Of a stretch of DNA of 60,525 bases, positions 28,947-38,858 are shown piece after piece. Origin of the DNA: Bacteroidota bacterium (GTDB lineage Bacteria > Bacteroidota > Bacteroidia > Chitinophagales > Chitinophagaceae); the NCBI GenBank assembly GCA_013286835.1, contig JABDEZ010000005.1, positions 1 through 60,525 of the forward strand. Reading direction: 5' to 3'. Within the stretch, counting starts at the first letter, position 1. Every line of letters begins with the position of its first letter. The position numbers and the translations under genes were made by a program. A model generated the notes under the pieces. That model ran no database searches. It had not been told where the DNA came from and saw nothing but the letters and a program-made list of their open reading frames with translations.

Positions 28947-30332
28947 TTATTCCATCTTTACCAGTTTTTCAGTTGTTATTATGGCACCGGTTTCATTTGT
29001 TACCCGTGCAAAATATATTCCATTAGGCATTTTTTTCAGGTTTACTTGTGCAGCATTGCCCGCAATTTTCTCCGTAGCAACCAGCTGGCCCATATTGTTG
29101 AATACTACAACCTTTGCGTTTGTTTGCTGTGCAGTTGTAGTCACATTAAAGATACCTGTGGAGGGGTTGGGTGATATGGTAACATCCCCGACGTTAGGGG
29201 TTTCAGGCACATCAAGAGGATTTAAAATGACCTTGAACAGCATAGACATACTGCTATTTAGGTCTTCTTCATCAAAGTACAGGTTGCCCTTTTTATCGAA
29301 TATAATATCATTGGGGCTATTGATATGAGAAGTAGCGGCCACTGTACTGTCGCCACTGTAACCCCATACACCGTCACCTGCCACTGTAGTAACAATACCC
29401 GCTTTTGATATCTTCCTGATCTTTGCGTTATTACGTTCAGCAAAATACAATTCACCATCGGGGCTGAATGCAAGGGCATCAGGATAAATAGCTGCATCAC
29501 TAATGCCAACGCCATCAGCAGGGTTGGTTCCGTTACCTGCGTAAAAAGAATAAATGCCTTTGTTGTCTATTTTAACGATAAAACTATCGTCGCAGGAAAT
29601 ATACAGGTTGTCTGCATCGTCTGTGATCAACCCTAACGGATGGTCTATAATGGCCTGGCGGGCCGGTGTGCCATCGGCAGTTGATGTGCCGAGGCCGGCA
29701 TAACGAGTGATAATGCCCGCAGGGGTTACCTTAGAGATATAACCATTGGTAGTGGAGCCATACATCAAAAAATCGGCATGTGCTATATAGATATTGTTTT
29801 CCTTGTCGGTTGTTATGGCGCTTATTGGCCCAAGATTTACAGTAGTTGCGGGCACCCCTTCCCTGTAAGCAGTTGCGGTATCGCTGCCCGCTACCACAGT
29901 AATAATGCCGTTTGTAGATATTCTCACCACCATGCCCCATGCCATAGAAACAAGTATATTATTGTTTATGTCATTGGTAAGGTACATGACATTGAGCATT
30001 GGCGTAGTATCTGCACTCGCACCCGATACTATTGAAAATGCACCCGATACTTGGTTGAGAAAGTTATTGGTACCGTTGCCTGCAAACCGACTTATGATGC
30101 CATTGGCAGCTATTTTCTGGATAACTTGAAAGCTCCAGTTGTTCAAATAGATATTACTTGAGCTATCCATTGTCATACCCCATGGAGCACATATTGTTGC
30201 GTATTTGGCCGGGCCGCCATTGCCTACAGTATCACATACACCGGTACCGGCAATCCTTACCATCATCTGTGCATTTGCAGTGCCGCAAATAAATATAAAC
30301 ACAACTAGGAGCAGGTTTTTTAGGTTCTTCAT
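28947..30332 (-). CDS. NHL/SMP-30-like beta-propeller repeat protein with T9SS type A sorting domain (paralog 1)
   Basis: Repeated (I)xxxAGxGxxxxxGDG...NIYIA/DNLY units; signal peptide; C-terminal VTISPNPSTGIFNVTTTAQQTNAKVVVFNNMGQLVATEKI...LVKME. Confidence 0.9.
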   Translation of the reverse strand: MKNLKNLLLVVFIFICGTANAQMMVRIAGTGVCDTVGNGGPAKYATICAPWGMTMDSSSNIYLNNWSFQVIQKIAANGIISRFAGNGTNNFLNQVSGAFSIVSGASADTTPMLNVMYLTNDINNNILVSMAWGMVVRISTNGIITVVAGSDTATAYREGVPATTVNLGPISAITTDKENNIYIAHADFLMYGSTTNGYISKVTPAGIITRYAGLGTSTADGTPARQAIIDHPLGLITDDADNLYISCDDSFIVKIDNKGIYSFYAGNGTNPADGVGISDAAIYPDALAFSPDGELYFAERNNAKIRKISKAGIVTTVAGDGVWGYSGDSTVAATSHINSPNDIIFDKKGNLYFDEEDLNSSMSMLFKVILNPLDVPETPNVGDVTISPNPSTGIFNVTTTAQQTNAKVVVFNNMGQLVATEKIAGNAAQVNLKKMPNGIYFARVTNETGAIITTEKLVKME

Positions 30333-30593
30333 ATTGGGGGAGTTTTATATAAAGACACGATGTATGAGTAAAAAGGTTGGTAGCCCGCAGTATATAGTTG
30401 TCGGATAGTAGTTAATTGTTTTTATCCGTAGAATGCCTGGCGTGGGAAGTTCTTTAATTTAGCTGCATAACATTGAATGGCGTTCGCAGAACGGATTTTA
30501 TTGGCTAGTTCCAGATGTCTTTCAGAACATCTAGAACATCGTGGGTTTTAGGACGAAGCAAACGCTTCGACCAGTTGGGGGTGGGTATATTCT

Positions 30594-31973
30594 TTATTCC
30601 ATCTTTACCAGTTTTTCGGTTGTTATCACGGCACCCGTTTCGTTCATCACCCTGGCGAAATATATTCCGTCAGGCATTTTTTTCAGGTTTACTTGTGCAG
30701 CATTGCCAGCTATTTTCTGTGTAGCAACCAACTGACCCATATTGTTGAATACTACAACCCTGGTGTTTGTTTGCTGTGCAGTTGTGGTCACGTTAAATAC
30801 ACCGGTGGAGGGGTTGGGTGATATTGTAACATAACCGACACTAGGAGTTTCAGGCACATCAAGAGGATTTAAGATAACCTTGAACACCATAGACATACTG
30901 CCATCTGGGTATTCTTCATCAAAGTACAGGTTGCCTTTTTTATCGAATATAATATCATTGGGGCTATTGATATGGGAAGTAGCGGCCACAGTACTGTCGC
31001 CACTGTAACCCATTGCACCGTCGCCTGCCACTGTAGTAACAATACCGGCTTTCGATATCTTCCTGATCTTTGCGTTATTACGTTCAGCAAAATACAATTC
31101 ACCATCGGGGCTGAATGCAAGGGCATGAGGGTAAATAGCTGCATCACTGATGCGAGCGCCATCAGCAGGGTCGGTTCCATTACCTCCGTAAAAAGAATAA
31201 ATGCCCTTGTTGTCTATTTTAACGATAAAACTATCGTTGCAGGAAACATACAGGTTGTCTGCATCGTCCGTGATCAACCCTAGCGGCTGGTCTATAATGG
31301 CCTGGCGGGCCGGTGTGCCATTGGCAGTTAATGTACCAAGGCCGGCATAACGAGTGATAATGCCCGCCGGGGTTACCTTAGAGATATAGCAATTGGTAAT
31401 GGAGCCATACATCAAATCGGCATGTGCTATATAGATATTGTTTTCCTTGTCGGTTGTTATGGCGCTTATTGGCCCAAGAGATACAGTAGTTGCCTGTACC
31501 CCTTCCGTATAAGCACATCCGGTATCATTCCCTGCTACCACAGTAATGATACCGGATGTAGAGATCTGCACCACCAGTCCCCACGCTAAACTGACGAGTA
31601 TATTATTATTCCTGTCGGTGCACATGTACATAACATTTTCAAACGGTGTGGTATCTGCAAGTGCACCGTTTATGATACCATCATCTGTGCCTGGTATCCA
31701 GTTACCCCAAGTGCCGTTGCCGGCAAACGGGCCGATGATGCCGTTGGCAGCTATTTTCTGGATAACATTGTAGTTCAAGTTGTTCAAATAGATATTACTT
31801 GAGCTATCCATTGTCATACCCCATGGAGCGCATATTGTTGCATCCTTGGCCGGGCCGCCATTGCCTTCGGTATCACATACACCGGTACCGGCAATTCTTA
31901 CCATCATCTGTGCATTTGCAGTGCTGCAAATAAATATAAGGGCAACTATGAGGAGGGTTTTTAGGTTCTTCAT
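30594..31973 (-). CDS. NHL/SMP-30-like beta-propeller repeat protein with T9SS type A sorting domain (paralog 2)
   Basis: Extensive near-identity to 28947-30332, same start, end and architecture. Confidence 0.9.
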   Translation of the reverse strand: MKNLKTLLIVALIFICSTANAQMMVRIAGTGVCDTEGNGGPAKDATICAPWGMTMDSSSNIYLNNLNYNVIQKIAANGIIGPFAGNGTWGNWIPGTDDGIINGALADTTPFENVMYMCTDRNNNILVSLAWGLVVQISTSGIITVVAGNDTGCAYTEGVQATTVSLGPISAITTDKENNIYIAHADLMYGSITNCYISKVTPAGIITRYAGLGTLTANGTPARQAIIDQPLGLITDDADNLYVSCNDSFIVKIDNKGIYSFYGGNGTDPADGARISDAAIYPHALAFSPDGELYFAERNNAKIRKISKAGIVTTVAGDGAMGYSGDSTVAATSHINSPNDIIFDKKGNLYFDEEYPDGSMSMVFKVILNPLDVPETPSVGYVTISPNPSTGVFNVTTTAQQTNTRVVVFNNMGQLVATQKIAGNAAQVNLKKMPDGIYFARVMNETGAVITTEKLVKME

Positions 31974-32187
31974 ATTGGGGAGTTTTATATAAAGACACGA
32001 GGTGTGAGCAAAAAGGTTGGTAGCCTGTAATATATAGTTGGTGGATAGTCGTCAATTGTTTTTTATCTATAGAACGCCGAGCAGAGCAAGTTCTTTAATT
32101 TAGCTGCATAACATTGAATGGGCGTTCGCAGAACGGATTTTATTGGCCGGTTCCAGATGCCTTTCAGAACATCAGGAACATCGTGGG

Positions 32188-32396
32188 GCAGGCAGCAGTA
32201 CTGCTGTTCTGCCAAACTAAAGGGTTCTACCTCATAAGAACCCGCCCAAAAATTCACAAAAATATCAAAAATTGCAGGTTCTGAATAGCAAGCAGCTAAG
32301 GACAAACTTTAAGCTTCAGCTTTTCAAATTCCGGTCGGGAGACCGGCTGCTTTGGTTAGACACGAGTCATCCTGTCGGAAGACTGCGCGTTAGTGG
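32188..32396 (+). repeat. Direct repeat R2 (~210 bp), copy of 28725-28935
   Basis: gcaggcagcagtactgctgttct...gacaaactttaagcttcagcttttcaaattccggtcgggagaccggctgctttgg...cacgagtcatcctgtcggaagactgcgcg. Confidence 0.8.
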
Positions 32397-32461
32397 CTTA
32401 CGGCAATTTATTAGTGTTGGCACAACACCAGCATTAAACTGAATGCGTAGTTGAAACGTCG

Positions 32462-32827
32462 TTAAGGCAAGTAAAAAGTATCCTTCTGGTGGTCTGAAAT
32501 AGAATTGAGCTCGAGGCAAGTGCAGTCGGTTTGCATAATGAGTTCGTGCCAGGTAAAGGGTAATATCTCCAGTCTTACCGGGCCTATTAATTCTGCTGTT
32601 TGTATTTCTGTGTCGTTTACGCTGCGCCAGTTGAGGGTGCAGGTGCCATGCAGCAGATAAAATATCTCCGGCTTCTTGGTGAGCGATAAGCCTTTGTGGT
32701 AATGCCTGCCGCTTACAGTACCTGCCTTGCGGAAAATGATAAGGCTTTGCCCTATACGTTCATGGTAATACTCGGCCGTATAACCCCTGTCGTCACTTCC
32801 TGATATATCGAGCCTTGTAATTTTCAT
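32462..32827 (-). CDS. Cupin-like protein (small-molecule/sugar-processing cupin fold)
   Basis: ERIGQSLIIFRKAGTVSGRHYHKGLSLTKKPEIFYLLHGTCTLNW...LEILPFTWHELIM cupin pattern; start at internal ATG. Confidence 0.65.
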   Translation of the reverse strand: MKITRLDISGSDDRGYTAEYYHERIGQSLIIFRKAGTVSGRHYHKGLSLTKKPEIFYLLHGTCTLNWRSVNDTEIQTAELIGPVRLEILPFTWHELIMQTDCTCLELNSISDHQKDTFYLP

Positions 32828-32837
32828 GTTCTGTTTT

Positions 32838-33662
32838 TTATGCTTGTATAGATTCTGGTTCGCCACCGGGCAGTTTCACGTCAAAGTCCTTTATAGACTT
32901 TGTTTCATCGCCCTTTATTTGCACCAGTCCTGCTGCTGCCATTTGTCGCAAGCGCCAGCCCAGGTAAAGATCGCCCGTAGGGATACTGAACTTAGTGAGC
33001 GCCTGGGTAACTATACGTGCGGCCTTCTGGAATTGTTGCGAGCAAAAACTAATGAGTTGACTATCGTAATAGTTCTCGTCTTTAGACGATAGTTTTTTAC
33101 CACCCTCGTGTGTGCGTATGCCTTTATTTTCTTTTACCAGTTTCTGCCATTCATCGCCATCTATCTCCACTTCGGATGGCGTTACCAGGCGCGCCAGTTT
33201 ACGAGCTTTTATTATTTCCTTAGGTATTACCTCGCTAAGGCTTTTGGGGTAGAATACTTTGCCTTGTATATCTAAAAAAGGAAGGTTAGCAATATTGACA
33301 ATATAGAAACGCTCTTTGTGCTTGGACAGGTAGGGCAGTACCCAGTGGTATGCGCAAACATCGGCAGGGATAGGTGCCATCCAGAACCAGGCAACCAGTT
33401 CATCGTTCTTGTACATGGCGTGAGACAGGTCGAGGATACGCTCCATGTCATCTACCTGTATCTTATCTTTTTCTGCGGGTATCACCTGCTGCCAAAAGGC
33501 AGTGCGGGTGTTGCTGAAGGGTACGCCATCTTCTTTTAAGATAGGGCCAACGTTCAGTATATCTTTCAATACCACAACTTCCCCTGCCATAGAGGGGTCT
33601 TGTGCAATTGCTTCTTTAAGAGGTACAGCGGCGAGATCGCCAACTACTATATGATAGATCAT
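32838..33662 (-). CDS. DUF1835 domain-containing protein
   Basis: MIYHIVVGDLAAVPLKEAI...VVLKDILNVGPI...WFWMAPIPADVCAYHWVLPYL. Confidence 0.8.
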   Translation of the reverse strand: MIYHIVVGDLAAVPLKEAIAQDPSMAGEVVVLKDILNVGPILKEDGVPFSNTRTAFWQQVIPAEKDKIQVDDMERILDLSHAMYKNDELVAWFWMAPIPADVCAYHWVLPYLSKHKERFYIVNIANLPFLDIQGKVFYPKSLSEVIPKEIIKARKLARLVTPSEVEIDGDEWQKLVKENKGIRTHEGGKKLSSKDENYYDSQLISFCSQQFQKAARIVTQALTKFSIPTGDLYLGWRLRQMAAAGLVQIKGDETKSIKDFDVKLPGGEPESIQA

Positions 33663-33901
33663 TATTACTTTTTCCGAACGGCAAAAATAGGTGGATATTG
33701 ACAACTTTTCATGTAATACCAATTCGACAACTGATTTTGGTATATTTTGTATGTAGTGGAAATCGATTTGCGGTAGGGGGCGCATCTACGAAGCGCATTA
33801 TGATGATGCTTATTTTTTCTGCAAAGCTGTAGCCCTACAGGGCAGACCATCATAACCTGATCAAATTAATTGTCTAAATAGCATAATTGCCTGTTGGTGT
33901 A

Positions 33902-34876
33902 CTACTGGCCTATGATATCATAGAGGAAATCGGTGGTGAACTGCCCGGCATCGCGCCACCGTTTATGGGTACCCGGGCCTGCAAACAACGGATTGAAATG
34001 CCTTTGCAACTCATGTCCGTACCCCTCGTATAACTTGAGCGTATTGGGTATGTGCCTTTTATCGGCTTCGGCGTGGATGGGTATACTGCCGTAGAACGAG
34101 GATTTGCCTGTGGCCTGAACTATACGGTCTTTTGTGCCGTGCACGCAAACAATGGGTACGTTGTTGTTGCCGAGCCATTCTAAATTAAAAATAGCCCCCC
34201 AGTAACTGATGACTGCTGATACGGGTTGGTAGGGCAGGGCTTTCTTTATTTGTGCTTCCGGTATATGCGCTATCTCCCCCAATTGCTCGTTAGTGCTGTA
34301 TACCGCTTGCAGAGCAGTTATTGCACCGGCCGAGATGCCGCCAATAATGATCTTATCCGGATCGATATTGTAATGGGCCGCATTTTGGCGGAAGTAGGCT
34401 ATTGCAGTACGGGCATCTTGCACGGCATAAAAACAACTGGTCAGTAATTCATCGAAATGAGAAACGGGATTGTACTTGCTGAGCCTGTAATTGATGGATA
34501 CACAGACATATCCCTTTTGGGCGTATAGTTTGTTCCAGAACCGCATGCTATGGTCGGTTTTGGAGCCGTATTTAAAACCGCCGCCGTGCAGCCATATTAT
34601 TAGCCGCCTTTTTGTTGCTGTATCGCCCTGTGGCTGGTAAAGATCAAACTGGTAAGCTTTTTCATACTCCACCAGGCCCGGGTGGTAAGACAAGTTCTTT
34701 TCAACAGTAACATCAGTAAATACATTGGACCTGTAACGCTGCATGGATTGGGAATGAACGGTAGTTGTAAAACATAAAAGTACGCAGCATAGGGCGCTTT
34801 TGAGCATGAGGGAACTTTTGTTGTATATACGAAGGAAAGTAGGCGAGAGATGCTGCCATGCTTTCATCGAATCCAT
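33902..34876 (-). CDS. Alpha/beta hydrolase (carboxylesterase-like); signal-peptide start alternatively at 34807
   Basis: LIIWLHGGGFKYGSKTD (HGGG oxyanion), IIIGGISAGAITALQ (GxSxG), CVHGTKDRIV, EGYGHELQ. Confidence 0.9.
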   Translation of the reverse strand: MDSMKAWQHLSPTFLRIYNKSSLMLKSALCCVLLCFTTTVHSQSMQRYRSNVFTDVTVEKNLSYHPGLVEYEKAYQFDLYQPQGDTATKRRLIIWLHGGGFKYGSKTDHSMRFWNKLYAQKGYVCVSINYRLSKYNPVSHFDELLTSCFYAVQDARTAIAYFRQNAAHYNIDPDKIIIGGISAGAITALQAVYSTNEQLGEIAHIPEAQIKKALPYQPVSAVISYWGAIFNLEWLGNNNVPIVCVHGTKDRIVQATGKSSFYGSIPIHAEADKRHIPNTLKLYEGYGHELQRHFNPLFAGPGTHKRWRDAGQFTTDFLYDIIGQ

Positions 34877-34879
34877 GTT

Positions 34880-35104
34880 TTATAAATTTCCCTTCATTTC
34901 AGCCAACGAATCTTCAAGCCTGCGTTGATTTGCAAAAGTACTGGTTAGATACAGTGTTTCCTGGAGCGCGTTATATTCGTTAAAATCCAGGAGAACAACC
35001 TTGCCTTCCGGTCGAGAAAGTATAAAAGATTTTTTATGTTTATTTAGTGCATTAAGGAACTTGTCTGGGTTCTTATTAAATTCACTGAATGCTACTGTTT
35101 TCAT
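34880..35104 (-). CDS. Phd/YefM-family antitoxin-like protein (no partner toxin seen)
   Basis: MKTVAFSEFNKNPDKFLNALNKHKKSFILSRPEGKVVLLDFNEYNALQETLYLTSTFANQRRLEDSLAEMK. Confidence 0.82.
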   Translation of the reverse strand: MKTVAFSEFNKNPDKFLNALNKHKKSFILSRPEGKVVLLDFNEYNALQETLYLTSTFANQRRLEDSLAEMKGNL

Positions 35105-35203
35105 ATATAAAGGTTCATAACAAATATAAGGATTCCCTGTATATTGTGTTCGCTGAGTCTTCATTTACTAATTTTGATTAGCACTAGAAGATTAATAATA
35201 GGT

Positions 35204-36478
35204 ATGACAGGAAAAAGAACAACAGAATATAAAGCCCAATCACTGCAATCATTGCTGCAATATGTATCGGTGCATTCGCCCTATTACAAAACGCTGTTTG
35301 AAACGCATCATATTGATAGCTCGACCATCCATACTGTGGCTGACCTGGTGGCTATTCCGCCCACCAGTAAGGAGGATGTACAGCGATATAATAGCGCCTT
35401 TTTGTGCGTGCCCCAGCGCGATGTAGTAGAGTATGCGGCTACATCGGGCACACTGGGTGCACCGGTAACTATTGCACTTACAGAGCGCGACCTGCAGCGA
35501 CTGGCTTATAATGAATACAATTCGTTTGTAACGGCTGATGGGTCGGCTGATGATATTTACCAGCTGATGCTGACGCTAGACCGGCAGTTTATGGCAGGTA
35601 TTGCCTATTATTCGGGGCTACGCATGCTGGGGGCCGGGGTTATAAGGCTGGGGCCTGGTGTGCCCTCGCTGCAATGGGAAACTATAGAGCGGCTGAAGCC
35701 TACTACCATTATAGCGGTACCCTCCTTCGTTCTTAAACTAATAAAGTATGCGAGTGAAAATGGTATTGACATCAATGCATCATCTATAAAAAAAGCAATT
35801 TGTATAGGCGAAAATATAAGGAACGCTGATTTATCACTGAATATACTGGGTAAGAAGATCACAGATGCATGGGATATTAAATTGTATTCTACCTATGCCT
35901 CAACCGAGATGCAAACCGCGTTTACAGAATGCAGTGCAGGCATGGGTGGTCACCATTTTGAGGAACTGCTGGTAATAGAACTGCTGGACGAAAATGATAA
36001 GCAAGTGCCACCACATACTCCTGGTGAGCTGACCATTACAACCCTAGGAGTAGAAGGCATGCCCCTGCTGCGCTATAAAACAGGTGATATCTGTATGTAT
36101 TTTGATGAGCCCTGCACTTGTGGAAGAAAAACCTGGCGGCTGTCGCCAATACTAGGGCGCAAGCAGCAGATGATAAAATTTAAGGGAACAACATTATACC
36201 CCCCTGCACTGTTCGACATACTGAATGAGCGGGACGAGATAAAAGAGTACGTGGTAGAAGTATATGCAAATGAAGTAGGGCTGGATGAAGTGTTGATATA
36301 TATAGTACCAGCCGATGAAACCGAGGATTGCGACCGCAGTATAAGAGCCTACCTGCAAGCCAGGTTGCGCGTGAGTCCGTATATAAAATACATAGCTGCT
36401 GCAGACATGCAAAAAATGCAGTTTCCTGAAAACGCACGCAAAGCCGTTAAATTTTTAGATAAAAGGGCTAAAAATTAA
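35204..36478 (+). CDS. Phenylacetate-CoA ligase-like (PaaK family) adenylate-forming enzyme
   Basis: EYAATSGTLGAPVTIALT, STYASTEMQTAFTEC, GELTITTLGVEGMPLLRYKTGDI, CTCGRKTWRLSPILGRKQQMIKFKGTTLYP. Confidence 0.92.
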   Translation: MTGKRTTEYKAQSLQSLLQYVSVHSPYYKTLFETHHIDSSTIHTVADLVAIPPTSKEDVQRYNSAFLCVPQRDVVEYAATSGTLGAPVTIALTERDLQRLAYNEYNSFVTADGSADDIYQLMLTLDRQFMAGIAYYSGLRMLGAGVIRLGPGVPSLQWETIERLKPTTIIAVPSFVLKLIKYASENGIDINASSIKKAICIGENIRNADLSLNILGKKITDAWDIKLYSTYASTEMQTAFTECSAGMGGHHFEELLVIELLDENDKQVPPHTPGELTITTLGVEGMPLLRYKTGDICMYFDEPCTCGRKTWRLSPILGRKQQMIKFKGTTLYPPALFDILNERDEIKEYVVEVYANEVGLDEVLIYIVPADETEDCDRSIRAYLQARLRVSPYIKYIAAADMQKMQFPENARKAVKFLDKRAKN

Positions 36479-36582
36479 TAGCGGTAATAAGTTGGCGTAA
36501 TTTTAGTGATGTTACGGGTTAAGCACATTAATTAATACATTTACCCTTCATTAATACTTGCAATAAAAATATCTATTTGCCC

Positions 36583-38133
36583 ATGATCGTAATTGGACAA
36601 AGCACACTGTCGGTTGAAGATTTTGCTGAACTGGTTTTTAAACAACAAAAGATCGCACTGCATGGCGCTGCTGTTGAAAAAGTGGCCGCCAGTCATAAAT
36701 TTTTAAAAGAGTTCTCTTCCAACAAGCTTATATATGGCATCAATACCGGTTTTGGGCCCATGGCACAATACAAGGTTGAAGATGCCAACCTGCTGCAATT
36801 GCAGTACAACCTGATACGCAGTCACGCATCGGGCAGTGGCAACCTGATGCAGCCCCAGATGGTAAAAGCGCTGATGGTAGCCAGGCTGAATAGTTTTATG
36901 CAGGCACGCAGCGGGGTACATACTGATGTGCTGGAACTGCTAAAAGAACTGATCAACAATGACATAACCCCTTGTATTTATGAGCATGGTGGAGTTGGGG
37001 CCAGCGGAGACCTGGTGCAACTGGCCCACCTGGCGCTGGTATTGATAGGCGAGGGCGAAGTGATCTATAAAGGCGCTGTTTATCCTGCTGCTGAAATATT
37101 GGGCAGATATCAACTTAAACCTTTGTCCATACGTATAAGGGAGGGGCTTGCACTCATCAATGGCACATCGGCCATGACTGGTATAGGGATGATGAATATT
37201 GTGCGTGCCCGTAAACTGCTGCACTGGTCGGTAGTATTGTCGGCTATGATAAATGAGGTGGTATCTGCTTACAGCGATCATTTTTCTTACGAGCTGAATG
37301 CTGTGAAACACCATAAAGGTCAAAACAAAGTTGCGGCCATGATGCGCCGCATTCTGAAAGGCAGTGGAATGATACGGCAGCGTGCTGACCATCTCTACAA
37401 TCCTGAGCACCTGGACCGGGAAGTATTTGAGGATAAGGTGCAGGAGTACTATTCACTGCGCTGCGTGACCCAGGTGCTGGGGCCGATTTATGATACTATA
37501 GAATATGCAGCAGGTGTAGTAACAGATGAACTGAACTCAGTGAATGATAACCCGGTAGTGGATCATGAAAATAAAAACATTTACCACGGGGGTAATTTCC
37601 ATGGCGACTATGTATCGCTTGAGATGGATAAGTTGAAGATAGCCATTACGAAACTATCTATGCTTTCTGAAAGGCAACTGAACTACCTGCTGAATAACAA
37701 GCTGAATGAGAAATTTCCGCCATTCCTGAACCTGGGTGTGCTAGGGTTGAATTTTGGCATGCAGGGTGTGCAGTTTACTGCTACATCGACCGTAGCTGAG
37801 AATCAAACATTGTCGTTCCCTATGTACGTGCATAGCATACCGAATAACAACGATAACCAGGACATAGTAAGCATGGGCTGCAATGCCGCGCTTATGACCA
37901 AAAAAGTAATTGACAATTCTTTTGAAGTTCTGGCAATACAGATGATGGCAACCATGCAGGCAATAGACTACTTGCAGTGTACAGAAAACCTGGCACCAAT
38001 ATCTGCAGATGTATATAATGAAGTACGCAAGATATTTCCAAAATTTGTGGAAGACATGCCTAAGTATAAGGACATAACCAACGTGAAAGAATATTTGGAA
38101 ACAGCTGAAAATATTATTCCGCAAGACCTATGA
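36583..38133 (+). CDS. Aromatic amino acid ammonia-lyase (HAL/TAL superfamily, likely tyrosine ammonia-lyase)
   Basis: MIO triad in GGVGASGDLVQLAHLALVLIGEGEV; NTGFGPMAQY, NLIRSH, EYYSLRC, SIPNNNDNQDIVSMG; adjacent to ligase and ketosynthases. Confidence 0.92.
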   Translation: MIVIGQSTLSVEDFAELVFKQQKIALHGAAVEKVAASHKFLKEFSSNKLIYGINTGFGPMAQYKVEDANLLQLQYNLIRSHASGSGNLMQPQMVKALMVARLNSFMQARSGVHTDVLELLKELINNDITPCIYEHGGVGASGDLVQLAHLALVLIGEGEVIYKGAVYPAAEILGRYQLKPLSIRIREGLALINGTSAMTGIGMMNIVRARKLLHWSVVLSAMINEVVSAYSDHFSYELNAVKHHKGQNKVAAMMRRILKGSGMIRQRADHLYNPEHLDREVFEDKVQEYYSLRCVTQVLGPIYDTIEYAAGVVTDELNSVNDNPVVDHENKNIYHGGNFHGDYVSLEMDKLKIAITKLSMLSERQLNYLLNNKLNEKFPPFLNLGVLGLNFGMQGVQFTATSTVAENQTLSFPMYVHSIPNNNDNQDIVSMGCNAALMTKKVIDNSFEVLAIQMMATMQAIDYLQCTENLAPISADVYNEVRKIFPKFVEDMPKYKDITNVKEYLETAENIIPQDL

Positions 38134-38858
38134 AGTGCGCACTGGTAACCGGCGGATCGAGAGGTATAGGCAAAGCCATATGCATGAAAATGATGGCCAT
38201 GGGATATCATGTGCTTATCAATTATCGTCAAAATGATGTTGAAGCCAATAATGTACTGCAAGAAATAACGGACAACGGCGGCAGCGCTGAATTGCTAAAA
38301 TTTGATGTGGCGGACAAAGAAGAGGTACAGCAAATTTTAGGGGGCTGGATAGATACAAATACCGACCAACAAATTGAAGTATTGGTAAACAACGCCGGCA
38401 TACGTGACGATAGTTTGCTGGCCTGGATGACAGATGAACAATGGAATGGGGTAATGAATACCAACCTGAATAGTTTTTTTTACACTACCCGGTTGGTGCT
38501 CAATAGTATGATGATGAATAGGTACGGAAGGATAATAAATGTTGTTTCTCTTTCGGGCATTAAAGGTATGGCTGGGCAAACTAATTACTCTGCCGCCAAG
38601 GCGGGCGTTATAGGCGCTACTAAAGCACTGGCGCAAGAAGTAGGCCGACAGGGCATTACAGTAAATGCTGTAGCACCCGGTTTTATAAAAACGGATATGA
38701 CTGCAAACCTCGACGAAAAAGAATTAAAAACGTTGATACCGCTCAAGCGCTTTGGCCTGCCTACAGAAGTTGCATATGCTGTAGGTTGCCTGGCTGCGCC
38801 TGAGGCTGCTTATATAACCGGGCAGGTATTGTCTGTAAACGGAGGGCTATATACATAA
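38130..38858 (+). CDS. 3-oxoacyl-ACP reductase (SDR, FabG-like)
   Basis: VTGGSRGIGKAI; NNAGIRDD; Ser-Tyr-Lys (SLSGIKGMAGQTNYSAAKAG); 4-bp overlap with the lyase gene. Confidence 0.93.
   Translation: MKCALVTGGSRGIGKAICMKMMAMGYHVLINYRQNDVEANNVLQEITDNGGSAELLKFDVADKEEVQQILGGWIDTNTDQQIEVLVNNAGIRDDSLLAWMTDEQWNGVMNTNLNSFFYTTRLVLNSMMMNRYGRIINVVSLSGIKGMAGQTNYSAAKAGVIGATKALAQEVGRQGITVNAVAPGFIKTDMTANLDEKELKTLIPLKRFGLPTEVAYAVGCLAAPEAAYITGQVLSVNGGLYT

Noticed and set aside
28358-29026. 222 aa plus-strand ORF over the repeat region
   Set aside because: Runs through palindromic repeats D and R1 and into the antisense of an NHL gene; not credible coding.
34880-35104. Complete type II toxin-antitoxin system
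   Set aside because: Only the antitoxin-like gene is present; the adjacent gene is a secreted alpha/beta hydrolase, not a RelE/YoeB/Doc toxin.
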